Below, in pieces: positions 47,728 through 59,579 of a DNA stretch of 64,000 nt. A program made the translations under genes and the position numbers. The number at the start of each line of letters is the position of its first letter. The first letter of the stretch is position 1. The stretch is taken from positions 5,708,000 to 5,771,999 of the forward strand of contig NW_027460346.1 of assembly GCF_050947875.1 (NCBI RefSeq), written 5' to 3'. Under the pieces are notes generated by a model, which saw nothing but the letters and a program-made list of their open reading frames with translations, made no database searches and had not been told where the DNA came from. The DNA is from Dermacentor variabilis (taxonomy: Eukaryota > Arthropoda > Arachnida > Ixodida > Ixodidae).

Positions 47728-49640
47728 TCACCGGCGCTTTGCAGGCGCCGTGACGGGAGTTTTATCTCTTTTGCAGCGATCGAGAGATCCTCGCCGCTCC
47801 TTAGGCGCTTGTGGCGTCGTCTTGCTGGTGGTTGTGTCCACCGCCTCTTGCGAGGCGCTGGACACGCGCTCTTCCGAGCGCTTTGTTTGACGTGAAGGCC
47901 TCGGCACGTTGGACGAGACCTTCGAGGTCACCTGCCCGGAGGTGGATGGCCCCTTCTGCCGGGGTGACGGAGCAGCGCTAGCTGCAACCGCCGCGGGGGC
48001 AGATGGCGTAACTGCCGACTCACTGCTTGTGAGTTGGACAGCCGCCGGAAGCCGTTGTGTCGCTGCCCCCTGACGCGTCACATCGGCAAAGCTGCTCTTA
48101 GGCAGGTATGACACCCGCCTACGTGCCTCCTTGAAAGATATGTTTTCTTTGACTTTGATTGTCACAATTTCTTTTTCTCTTTTCCAAGACGGGCAGGACC
48201 GCGAGTATGCGGCATGCTCACCATCACAGTTGACACAATTCTGTTCTGGCATGTTTCGGAGGAATGTTCATTGTCGCTGCACTTGGCACATGTCAGCCAG
48301 CCTCGACAGTTGATTGTCATATTTGATTGTCACAATTGATTGTCACAATTTCTTTTTCTCTTTTCCAAGACGGGCAGGACCGCGAGTATGCGGCATGCTC
48401 GCCATCACAGTTGACACAATTCTGTTCTGGCATGTTTCGGAGGAATGTTCATTGTCACTGCACTTGGCACATGTCAGCCAGCCTCGACAGTTCTGTGAAC
48501 TGTGGCCAAACCATTGGCACTTAAAGCATCTAAGAGGATTGGGCACGTAAGCCTGACACGGAGCTTGATGCACCCGGCCTCGACTGACTCGGGCAGGACA
48601 CTCGAACCAAAGGTGATTATCAAGTGTTTGGTTTGGATTTTTTTGCCATCTCGCCTCATCTTAATTCTTTTGACATTTATAACATTCTGTTCACTGAAGC
48701 CCTCCAAGAGTTCAGCCTCAGTGAGCTCCAGCAAATCATCGTCCGAGACAACGCCACGGGTGGTATTCATCGTGCGGTGCGGGGTTACTACTACTTGGGT
48801 CTCCCCAAATGATACTAGTTTAGGCAGTTTCTCAAATTGCTTCTCATCGCGGAGCTCCAAGAGGAGGTCACCGCTAGCCATCCTCGACGCCTTATATCCT
48901 GGACCAAAAACTTCGGTAAGAGACTTCAATACAAGGAACGGCGAGATTGTTCGCACTGGTTTAGCTGGTCTTTCTGAATGGATCACGTGGAAACGAGGAA
49001 AATTGTGGACTTGGCGTCCGAAAAACTGAAAGACCTCTTCGGTGCGCCCTCGTTTCTGAGGGAAATCAGAGAGTTTAGGAAAAGCATTTTCCATAAGTAC
49101 AGTTGGGTTTTCGGCCGCAATGCCAACCACCCACCAAGGAGCCCAACAGGGGGACGTGACAAAAGTTCCTGCCAGAGAAACCCTGCCAACGCCAGCCGTA
49201 CATCGCTGCTATAACCAAATACAGCATAACCAAGGCTGGCGAGCCACACAAGGTTAACCCTTGCCGCCGGGAAACTAGGAAGTGAGAAGTGATGAGAAAA
49301 CAGGAAAGATGAAAAAGGCGAGAGAGAAAGACGAAGATTGGAGAGGAGGACAGGAAAAGGCGACTGCCGATTTCCCCCGGGTGGGTCAGTTTGGGGGTGC
49401 CGTCTACGTGAAGCAGAGGCCAAAGAGGTGTGTAGCCTCCGCCGGGGGGCCTTAAAGGTCCGAACACCCGGCTTCGGCTCAACCCCCGGGATCCCCCTTT
49501 CCCCGGACACGGCTAAGCCGCGCACGGCTACACGCGGGAGGGTCCAACCCTCGTGTGCTCGGGTACGTGGTGTCTCAACACACCAAACGCCTGCTGACGC
49601 AGACGCCCCTGCGGGGGATATATAAAGAAGAAATAAAAAT
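47728..49640 (-). pseudogene. Long LINE, ORF1 (gag-like, zinc knuckles) and 5' UTR
   Basis: ORF1 starts near 49130-49095 (MENAFPKLSDFPQKRGRTEE). It continues through VSFGETQVVVTPHRTMNT, LTEAELLEGFSEQNVINVKR and HLIITFGSSVLPESVEAG to CCHC knuckles CFKCQWFGHSSQNC, CAKCSDNEHSSETC and CVNCDGEHAAYSRSC. The tail is Ser/Thr/Pro-rich (47728-48060). A 155-bp tandem duplication (48157-48311 and 48338-48492, period 181) breaks the frame between the second and third knuckles. 49140-49640 is a GC-rich 5' UTR (GTGTTCGGACCTTTAAGGCC). The 5' end is approximate. Confidence 0.82.
48157..48492. repeat. 155-bp tandem duplication inside LINE ORF1
   Basis: Copies 48157-48311 and 48338-48492 differ at about two positions (CTCACCATC/CTCGCCATC; GTCGCTGCAC/GTCACTGCAC). 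The 26-bp spacer is built of GATTGTCA repeats shared with the copy starts. The period of 181 is not a multiple of three. Confidence 0.95.
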
Positions 49641-50449
49641 ACAAGTAAGCGCCGGAGCAAGGAAAGCCCCCGTACGTCTTAAGCACATCAGGTGGAGTGT
49701 CGTCTGAGCAACACGACAAACATGGTTCGAAGCTCTTGACGGCTCTTGAAAACATGTTTCTCCTGAACTGTGAGTTCAGAAAAGGGCGAGTGGAGAGCTC
49801 ACAAAATCCGTCACTGTACCCGCATACAGAGGCGAAGTGCAGGCCGAAGTCGCCCACGAGATATCAGACAGGTTCGACATCATCGCTAAGACAGACAGCT
49901 TCTTTCGTGCTCTTGGACGATATTTCACGGACCCATCTCCAGAAAGATTTGGAATCTCTAGTAGTGCTAGGTTCAACGCGTGCTAGATGGCTGTCGCGAT
50001 CAGGCTTGTAAAGGCCATTAGAAGGTTCCCGGTAGTCTTTAAAATATGTCGGCCAGCGTTCTTAGTTTGTACGTTGTGCCTTCCTGTCAGCCCGGTTCAC
50101 CCACTTTAAAGCTGTTTTGAATGTTGCAGAAAGCCAGTGGGAATTTTAGATGTTTTAGCCCCTGTTGGTGGTATAAAAATTATTAGAGATAAATATATAA
50201 GTTGTATACAGTTTCTACCCGTAACACTTTCGGTGGAAGTGCGAGGAAAGCTCGCTAAAACACCGCGAACTGGATTTTCACTAAGGGCGGCCCGTTGCTG
50301 CCACAATTTTGTCCGGCCAAGCGACCCATGCAATATGCATTAAGCCCATCGTCGGTCATCGTCTTGAACCTTCGTGATCCCGGGTCATTCAACGGCACAA
50401 ATAGCGGGAACGTCGATGACGTCGATGGCGTGAGAAGTGTTCGAAAAGT
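49641..50449. other. No gene recognised
   Basis: Possibly part of the Gypsy element whose gag follows, but I see no LTR or domain. The ORF at 49697-50011 is unassigned. Confidence 0.35.
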
Positions 50450-51130
50450 TGGGAAGCCTGTGAACGGAATTTATGCGATCTATTTTGGAAACCTACCGGA
50501 CTACAACTAGCGGCGAAGAAACTAAGGACGGATTGGTGCCCAGAGGTACACAGAACCGTACTTCTCATATATCGGACGTGTTGGCTCTGTGCCGCAAGGT
50601 CGTGAAATACATGCCAGAAGCGGGCAAAGGCGGACATGTACTTAAAGGCATAGATAATGACATCTTCAATTTTCTACTGTGCAAGAATTGTTCTACAGTG
50701 GAGTCGGTCATCGCGGAATGACGTCGTTTCGAACGGCGAAGTCAGTGCCATATTCACTCAGCGCTTCGACCGAAAAAGTGCTGCAGCTGCCACGTCCTCA
50801 TGCGAAAGCATATGCTCGCGCTACGTACGTCCCCGATATACCCACGATGACGTAACATATACCCACGCTATGTCAACCGTCCCAGGAAACGTCAAAAACT
50901 CGACGACATGGCGCCCGTTACTCCTCAGGACAGTATGCAAGGAAACAACCGTGCTACTGTTCCACCGATTCAGGCCAGCATTTCACTCGCCTTTCCTAAC
51001 AGTGATGTTGCTCCCAACTCGGTCTCCGCAGTCATCGCTCGTTCTACACAGAAATCGACCTGCACGTCATGCTCTCGAAATCGAGTAGAATCACCCAGGC
51101 CTGACGACCGGCCCGTATGTTTCACGTGAT
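50450..51130 (+). pseudogene. Ty3/Gypsy gag fragment
   Basis: The frame 50473-50721 carries ISDVLALCRKVVKYMPEAG, GGHVLKGIDNDIFNFLL and CKNCSTVESVIAE. This matches the capsid C-terminal region of tick Gypsy gag (VIALCRRVDxxMPEADKxxHVLKGI). The next frame continues with RRFERRSQ, then MAPVTPQDSMQGNNRATVPP. There is no protease or RT downstream. A solo, decayed piece. Confidence 0.65.
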
Positions 51131-52235
51131 GTTGGATTTGACACATCGTCCACCAGTGCCGCAGCCATTGGACCTCGTCCCTCCGACCGGGCCTTTACGA
51201 CCGGTGACACTCGGCACGTGCACCAAGTGCTCCATCGTTCCATCCTGAGCCATGCTCTCGCTAGAGATTTCCAGATGTTTCTTTTTAATTACGCAAACTT
51301 TATAAATAAATGTATTTTCGGAGGAAAATGTCTAAACACAGTTTTTGTTAGCTGCACTAGTAAGCCTAGTGTAGAGACATATATATAATTTTCTTTCTTC
51401 CGAAAATGCGCTTTTAAAATACAAAATGTGGCACCTGCAAGGAAAACATTGGAGCTGACTGAGCGAGGTCGATCTCGGCTGGAGTATTCTTGTGAGAAGA
51501 ACCCATTTATTCAGTGGCTTTCAGTATGCTCTCACGAGTGACAATTCTTGAATTGGTGCCGTTCATGCTGGCCTTACCCGAGACCTAAACTTGGGGCTTT
51601 ACTTGAGGATTGAAACCTGCAGGTGAAATAAGAAAACTCACGCGATATTTCGCAGTCAGTCACCAAGGATAGATCTTACATAGTATGTATCTGTATGCTG
51701 GAACTGAACAGTAGCGGTGAGAGCCAACAGCTATTCAACAGTGCCTCAATGAAGATCCAGAAATGGCCGGGCCATCTATGTTCTATTTACTTGGGATATC
51801 ATAGAAAAATGTTGCAGTAGAAGCAACTGCGGCATTTTGGCGTTGCAAAGCGGGATTTCAATGTCCTAGTAATTTGGCTTGTGTGCATCAATGACTTACA
51901 GCTCTGTGAGGCCTTGATTAGAGCACCTTTCATAATGTGCATAAGTACGACGAAGGAAAGCCTGTGCCAGAAGCTAATGATTCCTGTTTGCGTCTGGCAG
52001 AGTCTCGTTTTCGGCCAAACCGCTATTGTACATAGAGCCGACCTACAAGAAAACATGAATGAATGATTCGTCAGTCCTATTTCATCTTTTTATTCATAAA
52101 TAGCAGATATGCGCTCGAGAGCATTTTAACCAACACTTCAGTTGCAATTAAAGCACTGTTTAAACCCCAATTTCAAAACAGTGCCGTATACCAAGTGCCG
52201 ATCAGATTCAGGTGACCATTGGCGGAATTTTTTCG
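51131..52235. other. No gene recognised
   Basis: AT-rich sequence. Short ORFs (51799-52056 and complement) have no recognisable motif. Confidence 0.4.
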
Positions 52236-52400
52236 TTATACAGAGAGAGAGAGATATAAGAAAGGGAGGGATGTCAACCAGACGAGCGTCCGGTTTGCTA
52301 CCCTACACTGAGGCAAGGGAAAGGGGAACAGAAAGAGGAAAGTGGGATAGCGGGAACAGTGTGTGTGACCCAGCAAAGCGCCTGGAAATGAGTCAAATCC
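52236..52400 (-). mobile_element. LINE 3' UTR fragment
   Basis: On the minus strand CAGTGTAGGGTAGCAAACCG, GACGCTCGTCTGGTTGACAT and CCCTCCCTTTC followed by (TC)n match the LINE tail at 17047-17110 and 25085-25205. No coding part. Confidence 0.8.
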
Positions 52401-52999
52401 AAGCAAGTGCTCCGCCGATACGTTACACAAAGGTCAAGCAAACATGTATCCATGACTAGAACGAGAGCAGGGCGGTGAATATCAAGGTCCCCAAGCCCCT
52501 CTTTAAAACTATCATTGTGAATTATCTGAAATATTCTGAATTATCAGTCAAATTACTTTAAGCTCAACCACCAAAGCCTGATATCAAGGAAAAGTAATGG
52601 CGCATGTGGCACATACATTCTAACTTCTCCACACATGCATTATTTTGTAAGAAGTCTGAGCTTCGCTCGAAAGGCGAAGCAGCGATTGCGATAGCAAGTT
52701 AGACAGCTACACGAAGTAAGGATATCAGTTTTATCGGCCCTGTAAACTTATGAACATGCGCTTACTAACTAAATTACGAGCATTGTGTGACGCGCGCACG
52801 AGCAAACATGAACACGCTGGAGTGGGGAAGCGCGGCAGCACCAGCGAGCGAATTGGCAGTCGTGCTGCCTCTCGCTTCAACGCGAACTAGGCGGTGAGAG
52901 CACAGCGCACAGGAATATATCCGCACTCGCCAGTGGCGTAACGAGTTTACTTGAGGGGGGGGGGTTCCACCGGCAACTACCACTCCTCTCCCCTCTCTC

Positions 53000-53008
<9 letters not shown>
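52401..53008. other. No gene; repeat scraps
   Basis: CGCCAGTGGCGTAACGAG followed by a G run at 52955-52966 resembles the AGTGGCGTAGCCAGGGGGG element widespread in invertebrates. Otherwise unassigned. Confidence 0.35.

Positions 53009-53096
<88 letters not shown>
53009..53096. repeat. (CT)n(TA)n compound microsatellite
   Basis: (CT)n at 53009-53036 then (TA)n to 53096, the same composition as 15559-15667. Confidence 0.97.
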
Positions 53097-53097
<1 letters not shown>

Positions 53098-53487
53098 CCA
53101 CGAAAGAAATTCAAGCAACATTTAAAAAAGTGCGCCACAGAGCACGAAAAAAGAAAAAGGCAGCTCTTGGAAGAACAGTAAAAAGCTACTTAGGAGTTTA
53201 TTTCAATAAAAAATAAACCAAAAGCACGTGAGGCGTCTCGACCACCCACAAAGAAACATCCAAAGGTGCAACTGGTTTAGAACCATTTACCCTTTCTGTC
53301 TCTTGAACTCTGGAAAAGAGGCAAAACAAAGCACTTTTTACCTATTTCTATCTTTGTAGCAAGCTTTTTTTATGTAAGGATATTGTGACATCATGAAGGT
53401 GCGTTAAACAGTCACGCTTTACACTAGTCTTGAGCGGTTATTTTCCACTGCCACTTAGAGCACGTGCTCAAACAGGTCATCGTCTGA

Positions 53488-53716
53488 AAAAAATTAAATT
53501 CATGGGTTTTACGTGCCAAACCCACTTTCTGATTATGAGGCACGCCGTAGTGGAGGACTCCGGAAATTTTGACCACCTGGGGTTCTTTAACGTGCACCTA
53601 AATCTAAGTACACGGGTGCTTTCACCCTCATCCAAATGCGGCCGCCGTGGCCGGCATTCGATCCCCCGACCTCGTGCTCAGCAGCCCAACACCATAGCCA
53701 CCGAACAACCACGGCG
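53488..53716 (-). mobile_element. tRNA-derived SINE (Ruka-like), copy 4
   Basis: Complement of the consensus: GGGTTTTACGTGCCAAACCC, TCTGATTATGAGGCACGCCG, TAGTGGAGGACTCCGGAAAT, TTCTTTAACGTGCACCTAAA, and the head CCGCCGTGGCCGGCATTCGA to ACAACCACGGCG. Full length. It lies at the 3' end of the transposase remnant. Confidence 0.92.
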
Positions 53717-53719
53717 TCT

Positions 53720-54990
53720 ATCTCACCGTCTGAAGCAATACAGTACTTGTTTCTTCCAACACTTGTGCTATTGCAGCCTTGACCAACGAAGTTGGAGTCT
53801 CGCGGTAGACTGCGTATGTTTGCCTTTAGGGCGTCAGGTATGGTAGTTTTGCTGCTATACACGCGATCTTTCACATAGCCCCACAAGAAGTCCAGTGGTG
53901 TCATGTCCGGCGACATTGCAGGCCACGGTACAAGTCCGTGCCGGCCAATCCACTGTCTAGGTAAAAGCTTGTCGATCCACTCTCGAGACTAATTGCTACT
54001 ATGCGCAGGAGCACCATCGTGTTGAGACCAGATGTTCTGAAAGTGCGCAAGTGGAACGTTGCAACAGACGTCGTTCACGGGGCCCTCGAGGATGTCGTTA
54101 GTGTGTTGCCAAAAAAGATCGGTCCGACGATGTTGCCATCAAAAATACCGCACCACACATTAAATGACCACTAGTATTGGTGTCGTGTTTGTGCCAGCAT
54201 AGTAGGGATTCCTATCACCACACGAGTAGTGCGCGTCGTGAAAGTTAACCTGTGCGTTTCTGGAGAAATTAGCGTCATCCGTCGAAAGCGCACTAGTGAG
54301 AAAGTCCGGTTCTTCTTCACATTACGTGAAAACCCAACTGGCAAAGTCAAATCTGTTTTCACAATCTCAGTCTTCAACTTTTTGATGAAGATGTACATGG
54401 TACAGGTCCATATGATATTTCTTTTAAATCCTCCACACTGATGACTTTGTGGTTCCGGCCTCTGCACTGGCGTCGCGCACACTTCCGTGAGGGTTAGCAG
54501 CATAGAATGCCAAAACATCCGTTTCCGCTTCTTGAACTACCGTCGCAGTCCTGCGTCGTTTTCTCGTGAAGCTATACCCATCTCGTAAAGGACTTCGTAC
54601 GTTCTAGGTATTGTTGATGGAGTAGGGCGTCCTCCGCAATGCCATATCAAGAATGGCTTGGCTGCCTTCCTCTTGTCGCCGTGCGCCGTCCCCAGAGTCA
54701 AGACAATTTTAGCCTTCTGATCATTCGTGAAGGGCGGGACTGTCTTCTTGAAGAGCAGGTCAATGGCGCGGTACCGTTGAGGTCTTCCGTTTCTATCTAC
54801 GCACTGAGACGTCAAATAAAAATCATTTAAGTAATCGACAGCAGCATATGCTGGCCACACAGATCCGCCAAAACGCATTAGATGGACGTAGCCTGCGCGA
54901 GGTTGGTTTCTATTGCTAAAGGGAACAACAGGAACATACGTTCCAGGCGCGCCTATCGGCAGAACAAGATGAGTGCGCAAAATTACAGTC
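53720..54990 (-). pseudogene. Tc1/mariner-class transposase (DUF4817-like N-terminus), degraded
   Basis: The N-terminus, from about 54790 on the minus strand, reads FTNDQKAKIVLTLGTAHGDK, GGRPTPSTIPRTYEVLYEMG and SRENDAGLRR, a helix-turn-helix region of this transposase type. The catalytic core then appears in broken frames: STDDANFS (first Asp), DRNPYYAGTNT, WSQHDGAPAHSSN (54001-54030) and WPAMSPDMTPLDFLWGYVKD (second/third acidic region), ending DRVYSSKTTIPDALKA. Several stops and shifts. Terminal inverted repeats were not located. Confidence 0.8.
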
Positions 54991-55498
54991 CCAAGTGCGC
55001 CGCCAATGTTTCCCGGCTTCGAAATCCCCCGCCTCCCCCTTACGGCTCCACTGCGCGTATCAATGCGTCAGCGGCGTGTTCTCATGATGCCGCAACCATC
55101 ACATAGCGTGAAGCCCTGTATCGAGCTGCCGCCGCTAGTAAAGCCGCGTATCCGTGGCTATCCGCTTGAGAGCGCTTTTTCTATTTCGTATTTTGTATGT
55201 TTTGTGGGCTTTCTTTTCTCGGAAAAACCAACGAGGCAACGCTGAGTACGAAACAAATACTTGATTCGGAGGTTATCCGAGGTGCCCTACAACTCTGTGA
55301 TTGATATGTTTGCGATTCAAGCAACAATTAAAAAGTTCACTAACAAAAGGAAATAATTAACACTTCGTGATGAAAAAATACGGGCTGTAAGTACACACGA
55401 CTACGACAACTATGCAATCGGTACGCTTTCTCTAGAGCTCCTCTTTTTTTTTTTTTAATCTTGGTCCAAGTTCCGTGGAAACCCGGTAGATGTATTCA
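54991..55498. other. No gene recognised
   Basis: Sequence between the transposase and the MITE-type terminus. T run at 55446-55458. No motif. Confidence 0.35.
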
Positions 55499-55900
55499 TA
55501 TACAGGTTGTCCCACATAACTTGAATCAAAGTTTTAAAAATGAAAGGCACTCCGCACGCGAGTTGAACCGAATGCATAATGTTGGGACTCGCCTAGAGTT
55601 ACTCAGGCTATCTTTTATTTTCCCCTTAACTAAGGATTATTTATGTTTAACTAATCGACTTTTAAGTATTGGCTGCAGACCCCAAGTGTGATACGCAAAG
55701 TTGTAGAGCACCTTGAGAAGCCTCTAAATAGTTTCCGACACGATATATCTCACGTGGCCCTCATTTCCGCGTTCCAAAGAAAGCCCGCGAAGTGTGAAAA
55801 AATACCACTTGACGGGTCGCTTGCGCACTGTTATTGTGCTGCTCTCAAGAGTGCGATGGATGTACAAGGTCAGCTGCAGCGAGCCTGGCCGGCGACAGGG
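55499..55900 (+). mobile_element. MITE-type left terminus
   Basis: ATACAGGTTGTCCCACATAA and CTTGAATCAAAG is the tip typical of elements mobilised by the transposase class at 53720-54990 (compare ACAGGGTGTCCCAGCTAAC at 16403). No right-hand inverted copy is seen. The right limit is arbitrary. Confidence 0.5.
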
Positions 55901-56082
55901 CGTTACGCCTGGTGTATGTATCTGGGCATAGGGCTTTTATCGCATGACGGTGCAAATGCATGCTGCTGGCAGAGGGTTTCCAAACCCTCGCTCAACATAT
56001 GCTTGTCGCTCTCGAATATGCGGATCCCGCGCATGGCGGTGAATGAATGACTTGGGTGAAAATATGACGACGTTATCACGTC

Positions 56083-56118
56083 GTGTGTGTGTGTGTGTGC
56101 GTGTGTGTGTGTGTATGT
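56083..56118. repeat. (GT)n microsatellite
   Basis: GTGTGT run with GC interruptions. Confidence 0.9.
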
Positions 56119-56278
56119 GAACAAGAAGAAAGGAAACCGAGGGGCCCGATTTTTATTAGTACTTTAGTAAGATACCAGGAAACAATGACGCGTAGGACCG
56201 CTTGTAGGGGAAATTATTTGTAGTGCTAAATTAAATAAAGGAATTATAAATAAATGAAAATTCAAGTGGGTAAAAAAT

Positions 56279-56375
56279 CAAGTGGCCACAGGTGGGATAC
56301 GAATCCGTGTCTACGCATAACGTTGCTTCGTATCGTGGTTTCGACGTGGGTTCGTATCCCACCTGTGGCCACTTG
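56279..56375. other. Perfect 25-bp inverted repeat with tRNA 3'-like arm
   Basis: Arms 56279-56303 and 56351-56375 are exact complements around 47 nt. The right arm contains GTTCGTATCCCACCTGTGGC, resembling the T arm and 3' end of a tRNA. Confidence 0.85.
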
Positions 56376-56414
56376 TTTTTTGCTCCACTTTCATTTCCAC
56401 AAAAATGACCGATC

Positions 56415-56615
56415 TCGGCATGCGAATGTCATAGCAACGTGGGTCGATGCTGGAGAACAGTGTGTGCGCATATAGCCGAAGCAATGGAAGTCTCGAATGA
56501 CCACTGCAGACTTTAAATGAACGTGTCTTCAGCAATACGGTGAGTCTCTACATTCCTTTAATGCTAATCAAATTACCGTCGACAGTCATAGTGAGATGGG
56601 TTCTGTCGCGATTTA
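56415..56615 (+). repeat. Dispersed repeat unit (second copy of 21700-21895)
   Basis: GTGGGTCGATGCTGGAGAAC, TGAATGCTAATC-type sequence and TACCGTCGACAGTCATAGTG with AGATGGGTTCTG correspond in order to 21700-21895. Confidence 0.8.
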
Positions 56616-56893
56616 TTTCTTGTGCGTGCTACAGGCCACCGACTGCTCCTTCTTCATTTGCAATGATTTGCATGGTGTATCAAAATGAATAGTAGTTTGG
56701 TTTACCAATTACCCACTTTATATATTTGGGGTCTTCAATTTTCTTGATATTATATAGGCTACAGCGATTCAGTTTCCTATAGGCGATGTTTTGCTGAATG
56801 CTCCAAGTTTGTTAGTGTGCTCCGATTTTAATCTGCCGCAACTTGTGCTTGAAGCGACTTAGCGTGGAAGCTTGGGCTTGTTAGTGATTCACT

Positions 56894-57034
56894 GGAAAAG
56901 GACACAGCGCAAGAAAGACACGGACACGAGAGAGCGATAAGCACACATCGCTGACTTAACAAGTACGGTAAGTCAGCGCTGTGTGCGTGTCGCTCTCTCG
57001 TGTCCTTGTCTTTGTTGCGCTGTGTCCTTTTTCC
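56894..57034. repeat. Fold-back with 65-bp arms
   Basis: GGAAAAGGACACAGCGCAAG (56894) to CTGACTTA (56958) pairs with TAAGTCAGCGCTGTGTGCG (56969) to CCTTTTTCC (57034) around a 10-nt loop. It contains the CACAGCGCTGA motif seen beside the Penelope-like remnant (30982) and at 29091. Confidence 0.9.
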
Positions 57035-57893
57035 AATTTTGCTTCAACCCACGCGTGTGTCTGCCTAATCGCCTAACATCATGGGTTTAATTTTCATGGC
57101 TGTCCCTGATAACGTTTTCCAGCTTACTTACCTAAAGGATTGAGCGATCACATCGCGCTTAACTTTTATTTACACGTTACCTTGTTGTAAGGATAGCGAC
57201 TTATTAGGCCCAAGGCTTTACGAAGCTGCCTGTCGTACGTGGAGGGGCACAACCAGCGGACCATGGCGTTGAGGTGCCGCACTTTGCTTCCCTCATTCTA
57301 TAGTTAGCCTCGCACGAATTGAAATTACTCGTTCGACTAAAAAAAAGCGAGCTTTGTTCACGTGAACTTGGCATCTGAGAAGCCGCCTGGTCGTTTGCTA
57401 GCCCAATCGAACACCGTACGACGTGGGCGATGCGCATGCAGAATGACTCTCCCTAGCACTACTTCACTGTTTGCCGAAGGCGTTGAGTACGCAGCGTGAG
57501 CGTAGTCGTCCCTGGTTTGCTGTCACCTGCACCTTGTCTGCGCTGCTGTCTCGGACTACCATCGAGCCACCCCAGGCAATGGAGATGGCTGTGGCCAGTT
57601 CGGCACAGCGACTTCAGCAACCACCTGTGCCAGGCTCGCAACGCTCGGTGGCTGGGAAAAGAGCCAGCAGTCACCAACGGCTACTGCGGCTCTCGCAAGC
57701 AGGGCGCGTCGGCGCAAGCGACGCTTGCTCGTGCCGACTACTACACCGCCGTTTCCGGAATACTGGCCTGGGGTCCGCAATAGCTGCTGCTGTGACCAAC
57801 GGACGCGAACGGTATGCCGCAGAGACATTCTCTGCGCGCATGTTACGGACAAGGGGTTCACACTTTCTCGACGCTGCTACTGCCGCACATACT
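57035..57893. other. GC-rich sequence, no gene recognised
   Basis: 57460-57900 is GC-rich with overlapping long frames in three phases, none with a recognisable domain. Possibly an LTR or unidentified element. Confidence 0.35.
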
Positions 57894-57903
57894 ACTTCTT
57901 GTT

Positions 57904-58142
57904 CACCCGCCGTGGTTGCTCAGTGGCTATGGTGTTGGGCTGCTGAGCACGAGGTCGCGGGATCGAATCCCGGCCACGGCGGCCGCATTTCGATGGGGGC
58001 GAAATGCGAAAACACCCGTGTGCTTAGATTTAGGTGCACGTTAAAGAACCCCAGGTGGTCGTAAATTTCCGGAGTCCTCCACTACGGCGTGCCTCATAAT
58101 CAGAAAGTGGTTTTGGCACGTAAAACCCCAAATATTATTATT
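57904..58142 (+). mobile_element. tRNA-derived SINE (Ruka-like), copy 5, with target duplication
   Basis: Full-length. The head is CACCCGCCGTGGTTGCTCAG, the B box GGGATCGAATCCCGGCCACG, the body GATGGGGGCGAAATGCGAAA, GTGCACGTTAAAGAACCCCA, GCACGTAAAACCCCAAAT and the tail (ATT)n. ACTTCTTGTTC flanks it at 57894-57904 and 58143-58153. Confidence 0.95.
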
Positions 58143-58153
58143 ACTTCTTGTTC

Positions 58154-59028
58154 GCGAAGCACGCGTTGATGTTAGACTATGTGACGTGTTTCGGTGGAGT
58201 ATGTAGTGATTTAAGGCTGGGGGGATGGTCGACTACCACGCGTCCCCTCACTCGCATTCCCACTCACGCGCACAATCGCGTTCATACTCACACCTGCTCA
58301 CAGTCACAGGTAAAATAAGTTATTGTCGCTAATTGACCGCTTCGTGCCTCAAAGGAAAGTGGGGTCGAAGCTACGCTCGCCTTGGTTAATGGTTTCAACA
58401 AAAAAGGCTTCGTAATAAAAACCTGATCTCTCGTCGTGCGAACACTTCCGCTGCTTGGTCAGAATGTGCGACTGTTGAAACCGAGTACTGTCGTTGTGTC
58501 TAGTGATAAACATTTCTTTGGCGTCAGTCTACCCTAAATTCCTAGCGCGAACACACGTAATTTCTGGAATCTATAGTTAGCTAGTGGCAACCAAAAAAAA
58601 AAAAAAACGTGATCTCACCCTTACTGGCGATGTAAACTTGTTACTTCAAAACGATGTTGGTTGTCTTCAAGTGATGTATTTTTGTCATATTTTCACAGAT
58701 CAACGTCAATCACTTGTTCGCCTTTGTTTAACCTTTACTTTTACAAATGCATCCAGTTGTAGTAAATTCTGTCGGTGTTTGTTTCTTAATTCAGAACTTA
58801 AAAATTCCGTCTTCATCTCGGCCTGATTCACTAAATAACAAAGCAATCAAATCTACTGAATTTTTCTCCTCTGTTGCTTTCTCCAGCATTTTCACTAAGT
58901 AATTACAGTGCTCCACCCTGCCCAACGACTGCAGTCCACAAGCCAAGCCATAGACCCTCGCCTAATAAATACCGCTTACCGGTCGACCTCATTAACAAAC
59001 ATTCATTGTAAAATATTAGAAATTATAA
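58154..59028. other. No gene recognised
   Basis: Includes short CACTCxC-rich sequence at 58235-58310 and AT-rich remainder. No domain. Confidence 0.4.
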
Positions 59029-59385
59029 TGTTGACACGTGGACTTGTTTATTTTTTACAGGTGGCGCTTTTCACCGTCTAACGAATGTTATTGCTCAGCG
59101 CGGGACGCGCCCGCGTGGGTCGTTTCTCGAATGTTATCGATAATCCTGTTGTCACTGAGGCTCGCGTAATCTGATCGAATGTGCGACGCGAATGGTGAGA
59201 AACTTTCTGGAAGACACGCGGACACCACCGATTACTCTGGAACCTTCGATGACTCGTGGATAAAAGCCGACGCGCTGGACCAGCAGATCAGATTTTCGAC
59301 GACCGCCGACTGTCTTCAGTGTAGCCTGTTTCTTAGGGCACAGGTTCGCCCAAGTCTTGCTGCTTTCGTCACCGTCACTACTACA
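59029..59385 (+). mobile_element. Ty3/Gypsy 5' LTR (outer element)
   Basis: Starts TGTTGACACGTGG and ends ACTACTACA (TG...CA). It contains a TATA-like GATAAAAGCC at 59259 and an R-region-like GTGTAGCCTGTTTCTTAGGG. The internal sequence begins with TGTCTGATGAAGG, the likely start of the primer-binding region. The matching 3' LTR is not in the window, so the edges are inferred from the TG/CA ends and the gag that follows. Confidence 0.65.
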
Positions 59386-59579
59386 TGATGTCTGATGAAG
59401 GTGATAGCGCGTTCATGTACCGAACGCTCCCGCAAATTGTCGCGATCCAAGCCCGAAACTCGAGGACAACACCAACGTCGCCAAGGACAACGAGCTAGCC
59501 CTAGGCAGCAGGGACTGCTATCGGAATACGGACATCTTCCCCAAGAAGACAATAGTGATCAAGCCCGTCAGCAACCTCA

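Noticed and set aside
57471..58064. 197-aa ORF on the + strand
   Set aside because: Its last third is the SINE, the rest has no domain, and three frames are open because of GC content.
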